Origin: JADKAV01 sp963769435
Lineage (GTDB): Bacteria > Actinomycetota > Actinomycetes > S36-B12 > UBA10799
NCBI GenBank assembly: GCA_963769435.1
Contig: CAVYLN010000002.1
Coordinates: 620,001-684,000, forward strand
Direction of reading: 5' to 3'
Length of the DNA stretch: 64,000 bases
In this document: positions 17,562 through 27,632 of the stretch, in pieces
How positions within the stretch are numbered: position 1 is the stretch's first letter
How the letters are laid out: every line of letters begins with the position of its first letter
Translations under genes and position numbers: made by a program
Notes under the pieces: model-generated
Told to the model about the DNA's origin: nothing
Database searches by the model: none
The model's input: only the letters and a program-made list of their open reading frames with translations

Positions 17562-17828
17562 CTACTCGTAGTGGGTCCACATACGCAAGATGTGGACCAC
17601 CCCTTCGTCAGGGAGCACTTCATAGACCAGCCGGTGCTGGATGTTGATGCGCCGGGAGTAGCAGCCGGCGAGGTCGCCGACCAGCTTTTCAAATCGAGGT
17701 GGCGTGGCGAATGGATCCTGTGCAACCAACTCGAGCAGTCGTTGGGCCTTGGGCTTCAAGCCCGATGAAGCCAACTTCTTGGCGTCCTTCTGCGCTTGGC
17801 GCGAGTAGATCAGCGTCCAGTCGCTCAC
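17562..17828 (-). CDS. yoeB: YoeB-type toxin (Txe/YoeB mRNA interferase)
   Basis: 88 residues from GTG 17828, which overlaps the antitoxin stop by 4 bp. The YoeB signature is complete: WTLIYSRQAQKDAKKL at the N-terminus, the catalytic Glu in RFEKLVGDL, Arg/His in YSRRINIQHRLVYEV, and the C-terminal MWTHYE. It is a ribosome-dependent RNase that halts translation. Confidence 0.93.
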   Translation of the reverse strand: MSDWTLIYSRQAQKDAKKLASSGLKPKAQRLLELVAQDPFATPPRFEKLVGDLAGCYSRRINIQHRLVYEVLPDEGVVHILRMWTHYE

Positions 17829-18058
17829 CAGTCGAGGTCGGTGGAGCCGGCGTCGATACCTTCGGCGCGCGCCTGGTGGATCGACTCGCTCAGCCCTGGT
17901 ACGGAGGCCAGGAACAGTGTCTCCTGGATGGCCTGCCAGTCCTCTTCGCCGATGAGCACCGCGTTTCCTCGCTGCCCGGTGATGGTCAGGGGTTCGGACT
18001 CGTCGTTGACCTGGTCGATCAGCCGGTACAGGTTTGCTCGGGCCGTCGTTGCGCTCAC
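17825..18058 (-). CDS. yefM: YefM-type antitoxin
   Basis: About 77 residues; SATTARANLYRLIDQVNDES followed by ITGQRGNAVLIGEEDWQAIQ is the Phd/YefM fold. The read start is GTG 18058. An ATG at 18068 with a strong GGAGGTGG upstream would give a better N-terminus if one G of the GG at about 18059 were spurious. It binds YoeB and represses the operon. Confidence 0.9.
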   Translation of the reverse strand: MSATTARANLYRLIDQVNDESEPLTITGQRGNAVLIGEEDWQAIQETLFLASVPGLSESIHQARAEGIDAGSTDLDW

Positions 18059-18090
18059 CGCGGCTCATGACATCCACCTCCACGTCAACG

Positions 18091-18106
18091 GTACGCTATT
18101 GCGTAC
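18091..18106. promoter_or_regulatory. Candidate YefM-YoeB operator
   Basis: A perfect palindrome, GTACGC-TATT-GCGTAC, 33 bp upstream of the antitoxin start on the minus strand. Its position fits autoregulation by the YefM-YoeB complex. Confidence 0.55.
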
Positions 18107-18279
18107 GTATTACCAAGCACAGATTCAGGCGTACAGCCCCCAGCAGACCGCTGACTACTGCATGGGCAAGAGAGCGCGACATCGAAACCCGACGTCTACA
18201 TTCCCTCTTCGCTCGCACATCCCCGGGCGACAACAGATCAGCGAGCTCACCACACCGCCAGCTGTCATACTCCTGGTCA

Positions 18280-21200
18280 ATGGACGGGGATCTGCCACCT
18301 GGCGCCTACGAACAACTGCTGACCGCTGCCCTGGCGCAGCGAATCCAGGCCGAACTCACCGACCTCGCGGCACTGCACCCTTCCGAGGCTGCGGATCGCC
18401 TGGCTTTGCACCTCGGCGAGATGGTTCGGCGAGCCATCGAGTCCGTGCCCCCGAATCGAAGGTCCGACACGGCAAGCAACATCGCCCGCGATCTGGGGCT
18501 CGCCCTGAACGCAGACGTCCAGGCGGACCTGACACCGGATCTGCTGACCGACGACCTCCAGGTGTTGAGGAGCATCGGGACCGTCCTGCCTGATGGCACG
18601 TTCGCCATTACCCGCGGCCGCTCACGTCGCTGCTCGACACCACGCTGCTCACCAACTCCCCCGGCGAACCGCGCTTGATCAGCCAGATCGATTCGGAGAT
18701 TGCCTCCTCCGACGCCATCGACCTCGTCATGGCGTTCATCCGCCGCAGCGGGCTCAATCCGATTCGAGCCTCCCTGGAGCGTCATTGCTCGCAGGGCCGG
18801 CCTCTGCGCATACTGACGACGACCTACACGGGAAGCACGCAGTTGGAGGCACTTCGGGACCTCGAACGACTCGGCGCGCAGGTACAGGTGTCCTACGACA
18901 CGTCAGACACCCGGCTGCATGCCAAGGCCTGGCTGTTCCATCGTGAATCCGGGACGTCCACGGCCTTCATCGGCTCCTCGAACTTGACTCACCAGGCACA
19001 GCATTCAGGCCTCGAATGGAACCTGCGAGTGTCCGGCAAACGCAACCCCGATGTCCTGGAAAAGGTGCGTGGCGTCTTCGAGGCCTACTGGCAAAGCGGC
19101 GACTTCGTGCCATTCGACGCCAGCGAGTTCGCCCAGCGCAGTCAGGCTCCACGTGACTCAACCGTGCTCAGTCCGGTCGAGATTCGTCTCGAACCGTTCC
19201 AAGAACGCTTGCTCGAACGGATAGAGGTGTCTCGTTCGGAGGGTTATCACCGCAACCTGCTGGTGTCCGCTACCGGCACTGGGAAGACCGTCATGTCGGC
19301 GGTCTGGTACGCACGTCTGCGGTCGGAACTGCCTCGCGCTCGGCTGTTGTTCGTGGCGCACCGCAAGGAGCTGCTCGAACAAGCCCGCGCGACGTTTCGG
19401 CAGCACCTCAGGGACGGGGCGTTCGGCGAGATGTGGGGCGACGGCCGGCGACCCGTCCATTTCGATCACGTCTTCGCCTCGGTGCAGAGCCTGCACGATC
19501 TCGACGACCTGCCACCGGACCATTTCGACATCGTCATCATCGACGAGTTCCATCACGCTGCAGCGAACACCTATCGCAGACTGCTCGAGCACCTGCGGCC
19601 CGTAGAGCTGCTCGGCATGACAGCTACCCCAGAGCGAAGCGATGGTCAGCCGATACTGCAGTGGTTCGACGATCGAATCGCCGCCGAACTTCGCCTGTGG
19701 GATGCCATCGACCAACACCGCCTGAGCCCTTTCACCTACTTCGGGATCAGCGACGGCACCGACCTGACGGGGGTGCGGTGGGTGCGGGGACAAGGCTATG
19801 ACAGCGCAGCGCTGAGCAACGTCTACACCGGCGACGACGTCTGGGTGCGGCGAGTGATCCACGAGCTGCTCGGCCACGTAGACGGCGAGTTCTCAGCGCT
19901 CGGGTTCTGCGTGGATATCGCGCACGCCGAGTTCATGGCACGCAAATTCACTGAACACGGGGTTTCGGCCGTGCACGTGTCGGGACGCAGCCCCGACGGG
20001 GTTCGGGACAACGCCCTGCGTGACCTCGGGGCCGGACGCGTGAAGGTCGTGTTCAGCGTCGATCTGTTCAACGAAGGCGTCGATGTCCCCACGGTCGACA
20101 CCCTCCTACTCCTGCGTCCCACTGAGAGTCCGGTGCTGTTCCTGCAACAGCTCGGCCGTGGACTGCGCAGGGCTGAAGGAAAGACGGATTGCCTGGTTCT
20201 CGACTTCGTGGGTCATCACCGCACCGAGTTCCGGTTCGACCGTCGCTACCGGGCGCTGCTTGGCGGCACCCGGAAGGACCTGACCCAAGCCGTTGAGCAG
20301 GACTTCCCGTACTTGCCGGCGGGATGCCATATGCAACTGGACGCAGTGGCCCGCGAGCAGGTGCTGCGGAGCATCAAGAACGCGGTCCCAAGTCGGTGGC
20401 GCGCCAAAGTCGAGGAGCTGCGCCAGATGGTTGCGGCCGGCTACGAGCCCACCCTCTCGAACTACCTGGACCACAGCGGGCTCGACCTCGACGATGTTGC
20501 CGGTCAGTGGTCGAATCTGCTCGAAGCCGCTGGCATCGCGGTCGCCCCGAGCGGGCCCCATGAGGCGGCGCTGCGACGGGCGGTCGGACGCATGACCCAC
20601 GTCGATGATGCGGTCCGTCTGCAGGGGTACCGGAAGGTACTGCGCGACGAGCCAACAGATCGCGCGGTCGAGCGGATGCTGGTCGCATCCCTGATGCATC
20701 CGATGATCGGCAAGAATCTCAGCGCTGACTTGACCCTGTCCGAAGCGCGGGACGTCCTGCGGCAACACCCGCAGGTCGTAGAAGAACTGGAAGCCTTGCT
20801 CGACGTCCTTGAGATCGACCACGTACAGACGCCGTTGAGCAGTCACCCACAACTACCGTTGAGGGTGCACGCCCGCTACACCCGGCAAGAAGTGCTGGGC
20901 GCGTTCGCCACGGGCCCACGAGCCAAGACGCGGCCCTGGCGAGAGGGCACCCTCTACATACCCGAGCACAGCGTTGATGTGCACGTCGTCACGCTGGACA
21001 AGAGCGATGGTCGGTTTTCGCCTACCACGCGATACCGGGATTATGCGATCAGCCGGGATCTCCTTCATTGGGAAAGTCAGTCGACGACCCCGGCCGACAG
21101 TTCGACCGGAAAGCGATACCGGGGTCTGGCCGAGCCAACGACTCAACTCTTCTTCGTACGCATGAAGCCGTCGGACCCCTACTGGTGCCTCGGTCAGGCG

Positions 21201-21305
21201 AGGTATGTGAGCCACGTCGGCGAGCGACCCATGGCTATCACGTGGCAGTTGGAAACGCCGCTGCCTGGGGATCTCTTCGCGCAGTTCGCCGCTGCGGTGG
21301 CATAG
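18280..21305 (+). CDS. PLD-like/SF2 helicase with DUF3427-type C-terminus (frameshifted)
   Basis: The first frame from ATG 18280 (MDGDLPPGAYEQLLTAALAQ) supplies ~110 residues. Adding one base at the GG of 18616-18617 joins it to the main frame, giving about 1,008 residues. Domains in order: helical N-terminus; phospholipase-D-like domain with HAKAWLF and GSSNLTHQA near residue 215; SF2 helicase with Walker A SATGTGKTVMS, Walker B IIDEFHHA, GMTATPER, and motif VI QLGRGLRRAEGK; then a long DUF3427-like C-terminus. Such proteins often sit in mobile or defence regions, and PLD nuclease-like plus helicase suggests action on foreign or damaged DNA. That role is inference. Confidence 0.88.
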
Positions 21306-21503
21306 GGCGGGAGACAATAGCGTGGTTGCCTGTGGTCATGTCCTCAAGAGACGTGGCTCATCGGCAGTGACACCGAGAGCATCGTCCACGATCTGACGAC
21401 GCCCGCGGGCTCATTCCGTATGGCAGCGGCGCACCGGATCTGCTCACCGACCATCGCGGGGCACTCTTGCTCCAGCGACACGACGACTGCCCCAAATCCG
21501 GCC

Positions 21504-23220
21504 TCAGGGCCGCCGCAGCACGTCGGTGGCCACGGTCTCGTCCTCGGTCGGGCGGCCTGGTCCCTTCTGGCGCGCCAGCCAGACGCGCAAGGAGCCGTCT
21601 GGTGTCCGGGCGGCCTGGTAGCGGCGCTGGACGCGAAGACCGGCGCGGGGCAACTCGGATTCCTCGATGATCAGCCGGCGGTCGGGCTCGAGCAGCGTGC
21701 TGAGCGCACCCCGTGACCGGTCCTCGTCGGGCAGCGGCACCCGGCCGCGTTGCAGACCGATCTGCTCGCTTCCCTCCAGACGAACCGGCAGCAGCGGCAG
21801 CCAGTTGCCGGCCACGGCCCCACCGAGATCGAAGACCCACCGGTCGTCGACCTCGCCGGGCTCCAACGGCGGCGCAGAGCGGCGGCCTCCAGGTGACACC
21901 GCCGCCAGCGGATCGATGCCGCGACCGTACATCCCCTCGACCCGCCGTTCGACGGCCCACGCCAGGTTGGCGACCTCATCGCGTCCCATCACCACGTCGT
22001 CCAGCGGTCGGCCCGCATCGATGGCCTGTACCGTCGGCGGCATCAGGAGCAGGGGGGCCAGGCCTCGCTCGACCGACGTGTCACCGGTCAGCTCGAAGAA
22101 TCGGCAGGCCCGATCGGCGCCATCCAGCACGGCGGCCGCCGGCACCGTCGTGGTGTCGCCGAAGTCGTCGGTCACCTCGATCAGCGGTGATGCGCACCAG
22201 GTGCCCACTGGGCACCGTGACCGGAATCAGGTACCAGTCATCGGAGTACACGGTGGCGTAGGCCGCCAGCGCCACCCGTGCCATGTCGGTGATGTCGGCG
22301 TCGATGCCGCCGTAGTGGACGTCACCGTCTTCCATCTCCCAGAAGCGCGACGCCGGTTGACCGGGATAGGTCAGCGGGACCGGCAGCAACTCATTGCCGA
22401 AAACGATCGGCGCGCCGGCGTCCTCGCGCGGGTGGAAGCCCACGGCGTCGAACGTGAACCAGTCCAATCGACCGCCGCCGTGATCCCTGGCCTCCAGCAG
22501 GAAGCCCTGTCCGGGCCCAGCCGGCGCACCGATCCGGAACTCGTACTCCATCCGCGAGGGGTTCCAGGTCGTGTCGGTCTGCGGGATCACGAAGACCTGC
22601 CCGAGTTCACGACCCCAGCTCATGATCGCTGCGGTGACACCCGCGGCCACGGCTGCGGGCAGGCCGGCCTGAGCGATCAGCGCCAGGGCCTTGCCGGGCG
22701 TCGACGCGATCATGGCTGCGAACGCGGCGCCGTCGAACAGCCGGCGCGCGAGTGCGTCGAGGCGTCGCTCCCCCGCCGGGTCGCGACGCTCCACGGAGGT
22801 GTCGGGCGTCAGCGGGAAGGCATCACGCAGGACGTCCACAAGGCGGTTGCGGCCAGCAACATCGAGCCCGTCGACGTCGCGCAGCAGCACCACCAGCAGG
22901 TGCGCAGACTCCGCGCCGACGCGGGCAGCCCCGGCACCGGTGGCGTGGTGCTCGGCCTCGACGATCGGCTCCAGCGGGGTCTGCGGGTCGTGGGTGTGAA
23001 CGGGCCCCTCGGCCCCGGTCGGGCCGACCTGCCAGCGGTCGATCGGCACCATCTGGCCTTCCAGGCGCATGAAGATCGGGGTTGCGGCGTCCTCACCACG
23101 GAACTCCCCCGACTGCCACTGCCGGGCCAGCATCCACAGCGGGTCGGCGATCCGGGCCGACAATCCCTCGGTCAGGTCCGGATCCACCGTCGTCGGCTCA
23201 GCCCGTTGCCACACGCTCAT
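21504..23220 (-). CDS. Giant-operon protein 5: uncharacterised, ~571 aa (frameshifted)
   Basis: ATG 23220 overlaps the stop of the preceding gene (ATGA). The first frame runs to VPSGHLVRIT and continues in another frame as LIEVTDDFGDTTTVPAAAVL; one surplus base near 22186 explains it. Seen: SARIADPLWMLARQWQSGEF near residue 22, long Ala-rich helices in the middle, and a C-terminal charged region with GLRVQRRYQAARTPDGSLRV. No signal peptide or membrane helix is seen. I know the LWMLARQWQ.GEF.GEDA phrase only from uncharacterised bacterial proteins. Probably the last gene of the operon. Confidence 0.75.
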
Positions 23221-26200
23221 CCGTCCGCCTCCTCGTCGTCGGCCGGCGCGACGTCATCCTCGGTCAGAATCTCGCCCTTGCCGGCGACGAACACCGCGGG
23301 GATCAGATGCCCGTACGACTTCATCGTCTCGGTGCCGACCGCACGGTGACGGGCCGATCGAAGCGTCTGCTCGAGCGTCTCGACCATCAGGTCGCCGTCC
23401 CACTCGCGGCCCTTGGGCGGGACCGCCAGGAGCACCGCGTTGGGTGCCCGTGATGACGGTGCGTCCACGTTGACTGCCACACCGGTGGTCACCTCGTCAC
23501 CGGGTATCGTCTCGGCCCAGCCATCGAACCGCAGCCCGGTGGCGCGGCCGGCTTTGATCGCCGGAGCCGGATCCGTGATGGAGAACAGACACAGCCGGGA
23601 CCGGCCGGCGGTGAAGTCCGGCAGGTCCAGCGCGGCCCATCCATCGTCGACCGCGCCGTCCACGGGGTACTGGATCAGGTGTGGGTCCAGCGCGCGGTCG
23701 TCGCCGACCACCTCGGCCATCATCGTGGCCTGATGCACTGCGCCCAGCCCGTCGTGGACGCGCCCGGCCGCCAGCATCCACGACCGCACGCGGGCCTCGC
23801 CGCCGAGACGCACACGTCCCCGCCGCAGCAGCTTGCCGGGCGCCTGGCCGAAGAGCCCGTCGGGCAACGTCAGCACACGGGTCAGCGGCAGCGTCGAGCC
23901 GATCGCCGCCCGCAGGGCCTCGGCGACTGCATCGGGTGTTCCCGCGTCCGGGCCCGCGAGGACCTCGGCGAGGCCCGCCGCGCGACCGCGCACCGTCGCG
24001 GCCAGCGCCTCGGCAGCGGAGTCCTGCGCCTGCGCCGTGGCGGCGGTCAGCAGGCGAAGCGCGCCGCCGAGGTCGATCAGTGCCAGGTCGGCGATGACGC
24101 TGGGCCAGCGGCGGGCCCGCTCCAGTGAATCCGCCAGGCGACCCAGCACGTCGACGACCAGTCCCGCGCGTGCGGTCAACTCGTCGATGTCCACCGATGG
24201 CAGCAGTGGCTCCTCCACCCCGGTGGCATCCGCGAGGTCGCCTGGTGCCAGTGCTCGGGCCTGCCCGAGGGCGTCGGCCAGTGCTCCGGCGACGACCGCG
24301 GCGTCTTCGACCGCCGAGAGGTCCAGGGCGACAACCGGCTCAGGACCGTCGTCGACTCCCCCGGCGCCACGGCGATCATCGGCAGTGGCGCGCAGAGCGA
24401 TGCCGGCGAGCACCTGCGCCAGCGGGCTGTCGGCCAGCGGGAGGTTCGCCGGACACCAGGAGACCAGGTGAGTCGCGCCGATGCCCAGGTCGCCCAACGT
24501 CGCTGACCAGGCGTGACCATCGACCTCGCCGGAGACCGCCAACGTGGCCAGGGTGGGGAGCATCGTCCGCAACCAGTGTTCGAGCGTGGGGTCGACGGCA
24601 CCGGGCAGTGTCTGTGGGCGTGCGGCGGCAGGTGCCATCACCGCCGTGACGCGGTGCGTGACGACGTGGCTCGACGTGTCGATGTCGGCGACGTCCGGTC
24701 GGGCTATGCCCCCCGGCGTGGACGTGATCGTCGCCATCGACGCCCCGGCGCGCAGCAGATCGCCCTGGACCAGCGAGGCCACCCCGTCGGCCATCAGCAG
24801 GTCGGCCACGGCGTCGAAGTCGGCCTCGGCCGAGCCCAGCACGTCGCGCACCGGTTCCTCGGCAAGTCCGGCGCCTTTGCGAACCGCCTCGAGGGCGTCG
24901 AAGACGGCACCCTCCTGGGTTCGGTAGGCCGTGGCCACGGCCAATCCGTCGATGATCGCCGAGGCGGGCTGGTCCGCCTGTCCCGTGGCGTCTAGCACCG
25001 CCCGCCGGAGGTCGTCGATCAACGCGTCCATTCCGGCGTCGTGAAGTCGCCGCTCCAGGCGCTGACCCAGCAACTGGTCGAGCTCATGACCGTTGCGCAG
25101 GCCGTCGAGCAGCCAGTGCGCCCGCCGCACACGGTCGCTGGAGAGGTCGACGGCGAAAGGGTCGGTCGCCACGGACTGCCCGAGACCACGCCAGGCGCTG
25201 CGGAGCACGGCGGCGGCGGCGGCATGATCGAGGCTGGGAGCGTGGATGAACCCGTCGGTGTCCGGCTCGCCGTCGTCGGCCACCAGGTCCGTGACCCAGC
25301 CGTAGCAGCCGACGGTCAGCCCCTTCGGCCGCTTCACGCGCAACTGGCCCAGCCGATGGGCGGCCAGCGCGGTGCGCCAGCCGTCGAATCTATGGGTGAA
25401 GAGCCCGATAGTCTCCCGGGCGAGCCGTTCCAGTTCCGCCGCCGGATCCTCGTGGCTCTCACCGTCGGCAACGAGGGCCCGCAGCCTCACCAGCCCCTCC
25501 ACGACCATGCCGGCCCCATCCTTGGTGGCGCGCTGCAACGACTGATCGATCAGGGCGAACAGCAGCGACCTGGGCTCGTCGTCGTCGATGGTGATCGGGC
25601 CGCCGTCGGCGACCACCCGAGCCATCTCGATCCGGCGATCCAGCCGGTCGACCAGGTCATCGGCGTCTGGCGAGCCGACGATCGACACGGCCGGTGCATC
25701 GTCGGCGACCTCTTGGTAGTTGATGAAGAACAGGTCCGGATCACCGGGGTCGGTGATGTCGGTGCTGCCCATCTCCAAGATCAGATTGTGGATCAGGGAC
25801 CGGTTCTGGTGAGCCTCGATCATCGGGATCATGACGTTGTCGATGTGGTCCAGCAGCGGCGGGACCGGGTTGGGGTCCAGACTCTCGTATCTCCAGAGGT
25901 CCTCGGTGAGCAGGTCGCGCAGGTCCTCCAGTCGGCGCAGGTGCGAGCCGGCGGGCAGACCGTCGCCCAACCGGTCGTAGTAGTCCTGCGGGTGGTTGTA
26001 GACCCGGGTCGGGACAGCCGCGGACAGGGCTCGCATGGTGGCGTCGGCGGACTCGTAGGCGGCGACGATCTCATCGCGCTCGAGAACGCCCGTTCTGAGG
26101 CGGAAGGTACGGGGGTGCGGGACCGCGCCCAGGATCCGGCCCACTTCCACGGCCTCGTCCGCGTCGGTGCCTTCACCCGAGGTTGCAGTCGGCGTCAGGT

Positions 26201-27632
26201 TGGCCGGATCGGACGCCACCCACGCCAACTCCAGATTGGCCAACTCCGTGGCAACCCTGTCCAGCGCGCTGGGGCCGGGCGGGTCCCAGAAGTAGGGCAG
26301 CACCATCGTCGGCAACAACCCGTAGGGATGCCCCCCGACCGCTGGCGTCGGCAGCAGTGCCCGGCCCCGGGCGTAGTTGACGAACACGTCCCGCAGGAGG
26401 CCACGTGTCTGCGGGCTGATCAATTTGGGCCCGCGCGCCAGCAGCCCGTCCAGCACCTCGGCGTGGATACCCGGCCACAAGACCTGGTTCATCGCGCGTG
26501 ACCACTCGCCGTCCCGGCGGTCCGACAGGGCCTCCCCCGCGAAAGCCTGCGTCGTCGGCAGGCCCAGCGCCAGCGCACCGGCTTGGGCCTGGGGCGCCGT
26601 GTACAGGTCGGCAGGCCCGCCCACTGCCGCTACCGGCGTGGCGGTGGCCGGCGCAGCAGCCGCGAACTCGGGGGTGTCCGACGGCAACGGCGGCACCCGG
26701 CCGGCGTCGGTGTTGCTGGTCGGCGTGCCCTGCGGCAACAGCCGCCACCCGTCGGCGTAGCGATGCTGCACCAGAGTCTCGGCGAGGTCGTCGGCCCGGT
26801 CTCCGTCCAGCAGCCCGAACACGATGACCGAGCCATACCCCCGGTAGACGGCCTCGCCCTCGACCGGGATCTCGACGCCCATCCCGGCCGCCACCGCCGC
26901 CTCGAAACTGTGCCGCCACGTCAACCCCTGGGCGTCCAGGAACTCCCGGATACCGCCACCGTCGGGCATCTCGGCAAGCTGCGGCGCGACCGCCAGCGGC
27001 GACGACCGGTCGACGTACTCGCTGACGTAGGTGCGGCGGAACTCCTGCCCGCTGGTGACCGCGACGACCCAGCGGTCGGGCAACAGTCGCGCCTGGGTCG
27101 GGATCGGGGTGGACCGCACCTCGACCTTGACGAACTCGGGCTGGACACGCTTGGTGATCTGCTTGGCATTCGTGGGTCTGGTCTGCTGCGCCACCCAGCG
27201 GGCCCGGGGTTCGCCGAGTGAGTCGATCAGCCATTGCCGTCCGACCGACATCTGGTCGGGGTCACCGGCCATCTGGAAGGCGTGGACCCAGAACGCGCGA
27301 CCGAGTTCGACCTCGACCGCGGTCAGCGCCTCGTCGTGCGCGTCGATCAGGATCGGGTCGGGGAAGATGCGGATGCGCAGCGTCTTCTGCTGGCCGGTGG
27401 TGCGGAAGCGGGTCTCGAGCCGGACCGGCAACAACGCGATGGGAAGGTCGTCGGGGACGCCGTCGAACACCACGGCCATGGGATCGCGGTCCCCCCGGAC
27501 GTCGTCGGGCCGGTAGTCCGGAATGCGCTCCCACGGCACGCCGGGGCGGGCCTCGCGCCTCTCGGCTTCGCGGCGGTCACGGCGAGTCCGCCGGGCGGGG
27601 TTCAGAGGTGAGTTCGGGCCTGTGGGGCTCAT
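23217..27632 (-). CDS. Giant-operon protein 4: uncharacterised, 1,471 aa
   Basis: ATG 27632 overlaps the previous stop (ATGA); the frame is open further upstream, but that part is antisense shadow. An Arg-rich N-terminus is followed by LPIALLPVRLETRF and then LRIRIFPDPILIDAHDEALT. The long middle part is helical with many Asp/Leu/Ala repeats, and the protein ends in an acidic tail. A C-terminal segment (SYGHLIPAVFVAGKG) is conserved-looking. No signal peptide, transmembrane helix or catalytic motif is recognised. The size and coupling suggest a structural subunit made in stoichiometry with its neighbours. Confidence 0.8.
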   Translation of the reverse strand: MSPTGPNSPLNPARRTRRDRREAERREARPGVPWERIPDYRPDDVRGDRDPMAVVFDGVPDDLPIALLPVRLETRFRTTGQQKTLRIRIFPDPILIDAHDEALTAVEVELGRAFWVHAFQMAGDPDQMSVGRQWLIDSLGEPRARWVAQQTRPTNAKQITKRVQPEFVKVEVRSTPIPTQARLLPDRWVVAVTSGQEFRRTYVSEYVDRSSPLAVAPQLAEMPDGGGIREFLDAQGLTWRHSFEAAVAAGMGVEIPVEGEAVYRGYGSVIVFGLLDGDRADDLAETLVQHRYADGWRLLPQGTPTSNTDAGRVPPLPSDTPEFAAAAPATATPVAAVGGPADLYTAPQAQAGALALGLPTTQAFAGEALSDRRDGEWSRAMNQVLWPGIHAEVLDGLLARGPKLISPQTRGLLRDVFVNYARGRALLPTPAVGGHPYGLLPTMVLPYFWDPPGPSALDRVATELANLELAWVASDPANLTPTATSGEGTDADEAVEVGRILGAVPHPRTFRLRTGVLERDEIVAAYESADATMRALSAAVPTRVYNHPQDYYDRLGDGLPAGSHLRRLEDLRDLLTEDLWRYESLDPNPVPPLLDHIDNVMIPMIEAHQNRSLIHNLILEMGSTDITDPGDPDLFFINYQEVADDAPAVSIVGSPDADDLVDRLDRRIEMARVVADGGPITIDDDEPRSLLFALIDQSLQRATKDGAGMVVEGLVRLRALVADGESHEDPAAELERLARETIGLFTHRFDGWRTALAAHRLGQLRVKRPKGLTVGCYGWVTDLVADDGEPDTDGFIHAPSLDHAAAAAVLRSAWRGLGQSVATDPFAVDLSSDRVRRAHWLLDGLRNGHELDQLLGQRLERRLHDAGMDALIDDLRRAVLDATGQADQPASAIIDGLAVATAYRTQEGAVFDALEAVRKGAGLAEEPVRDVLGSAEADFDAVADLLMADGVASLVQGDLLRAGASMATITSTPGGIARPDVADIDTSSHVVTHRVTAVMAPAAARPQTLPGAVDPTLEHWLRTMLPTLATLAVSGEVDGHAWSATLGDLGIGATHLVSWCPANLPLADSPLAQVLAGIALRATADDRRGAGGVDDGPEPVVALDLSAVEDAAVVAGALADALGQARALAPGDLADATGVEEPLLPSVDIDELTARAGLVVDVLGRLADSLERARRWPSVIADLALIDLGGALRLLTAATAQAQDSAAEALAATVRGRAAGLAEVLAGPDAGTPDAVAEALRAAIGSTLPLTRVLTLPDGLFGQAPGKLLRRGRVRLGGEARVRSWMLAAGRVHDGLGAVHQATMMAEVVGDDRALDPHLIQYPVDGAVDDGWAALDLPDFTAGRSRLCLFSITDPAPAIKAGRATGLRFDGWAETIPGDEVTTGVAVNVDAPSSRAPNAVLLAVPPKGREWDGDLMVETLEQTLRSARHRAVGTETMKSYGHLIPAVFVAGKGEILTEDDVAPADDEEADG

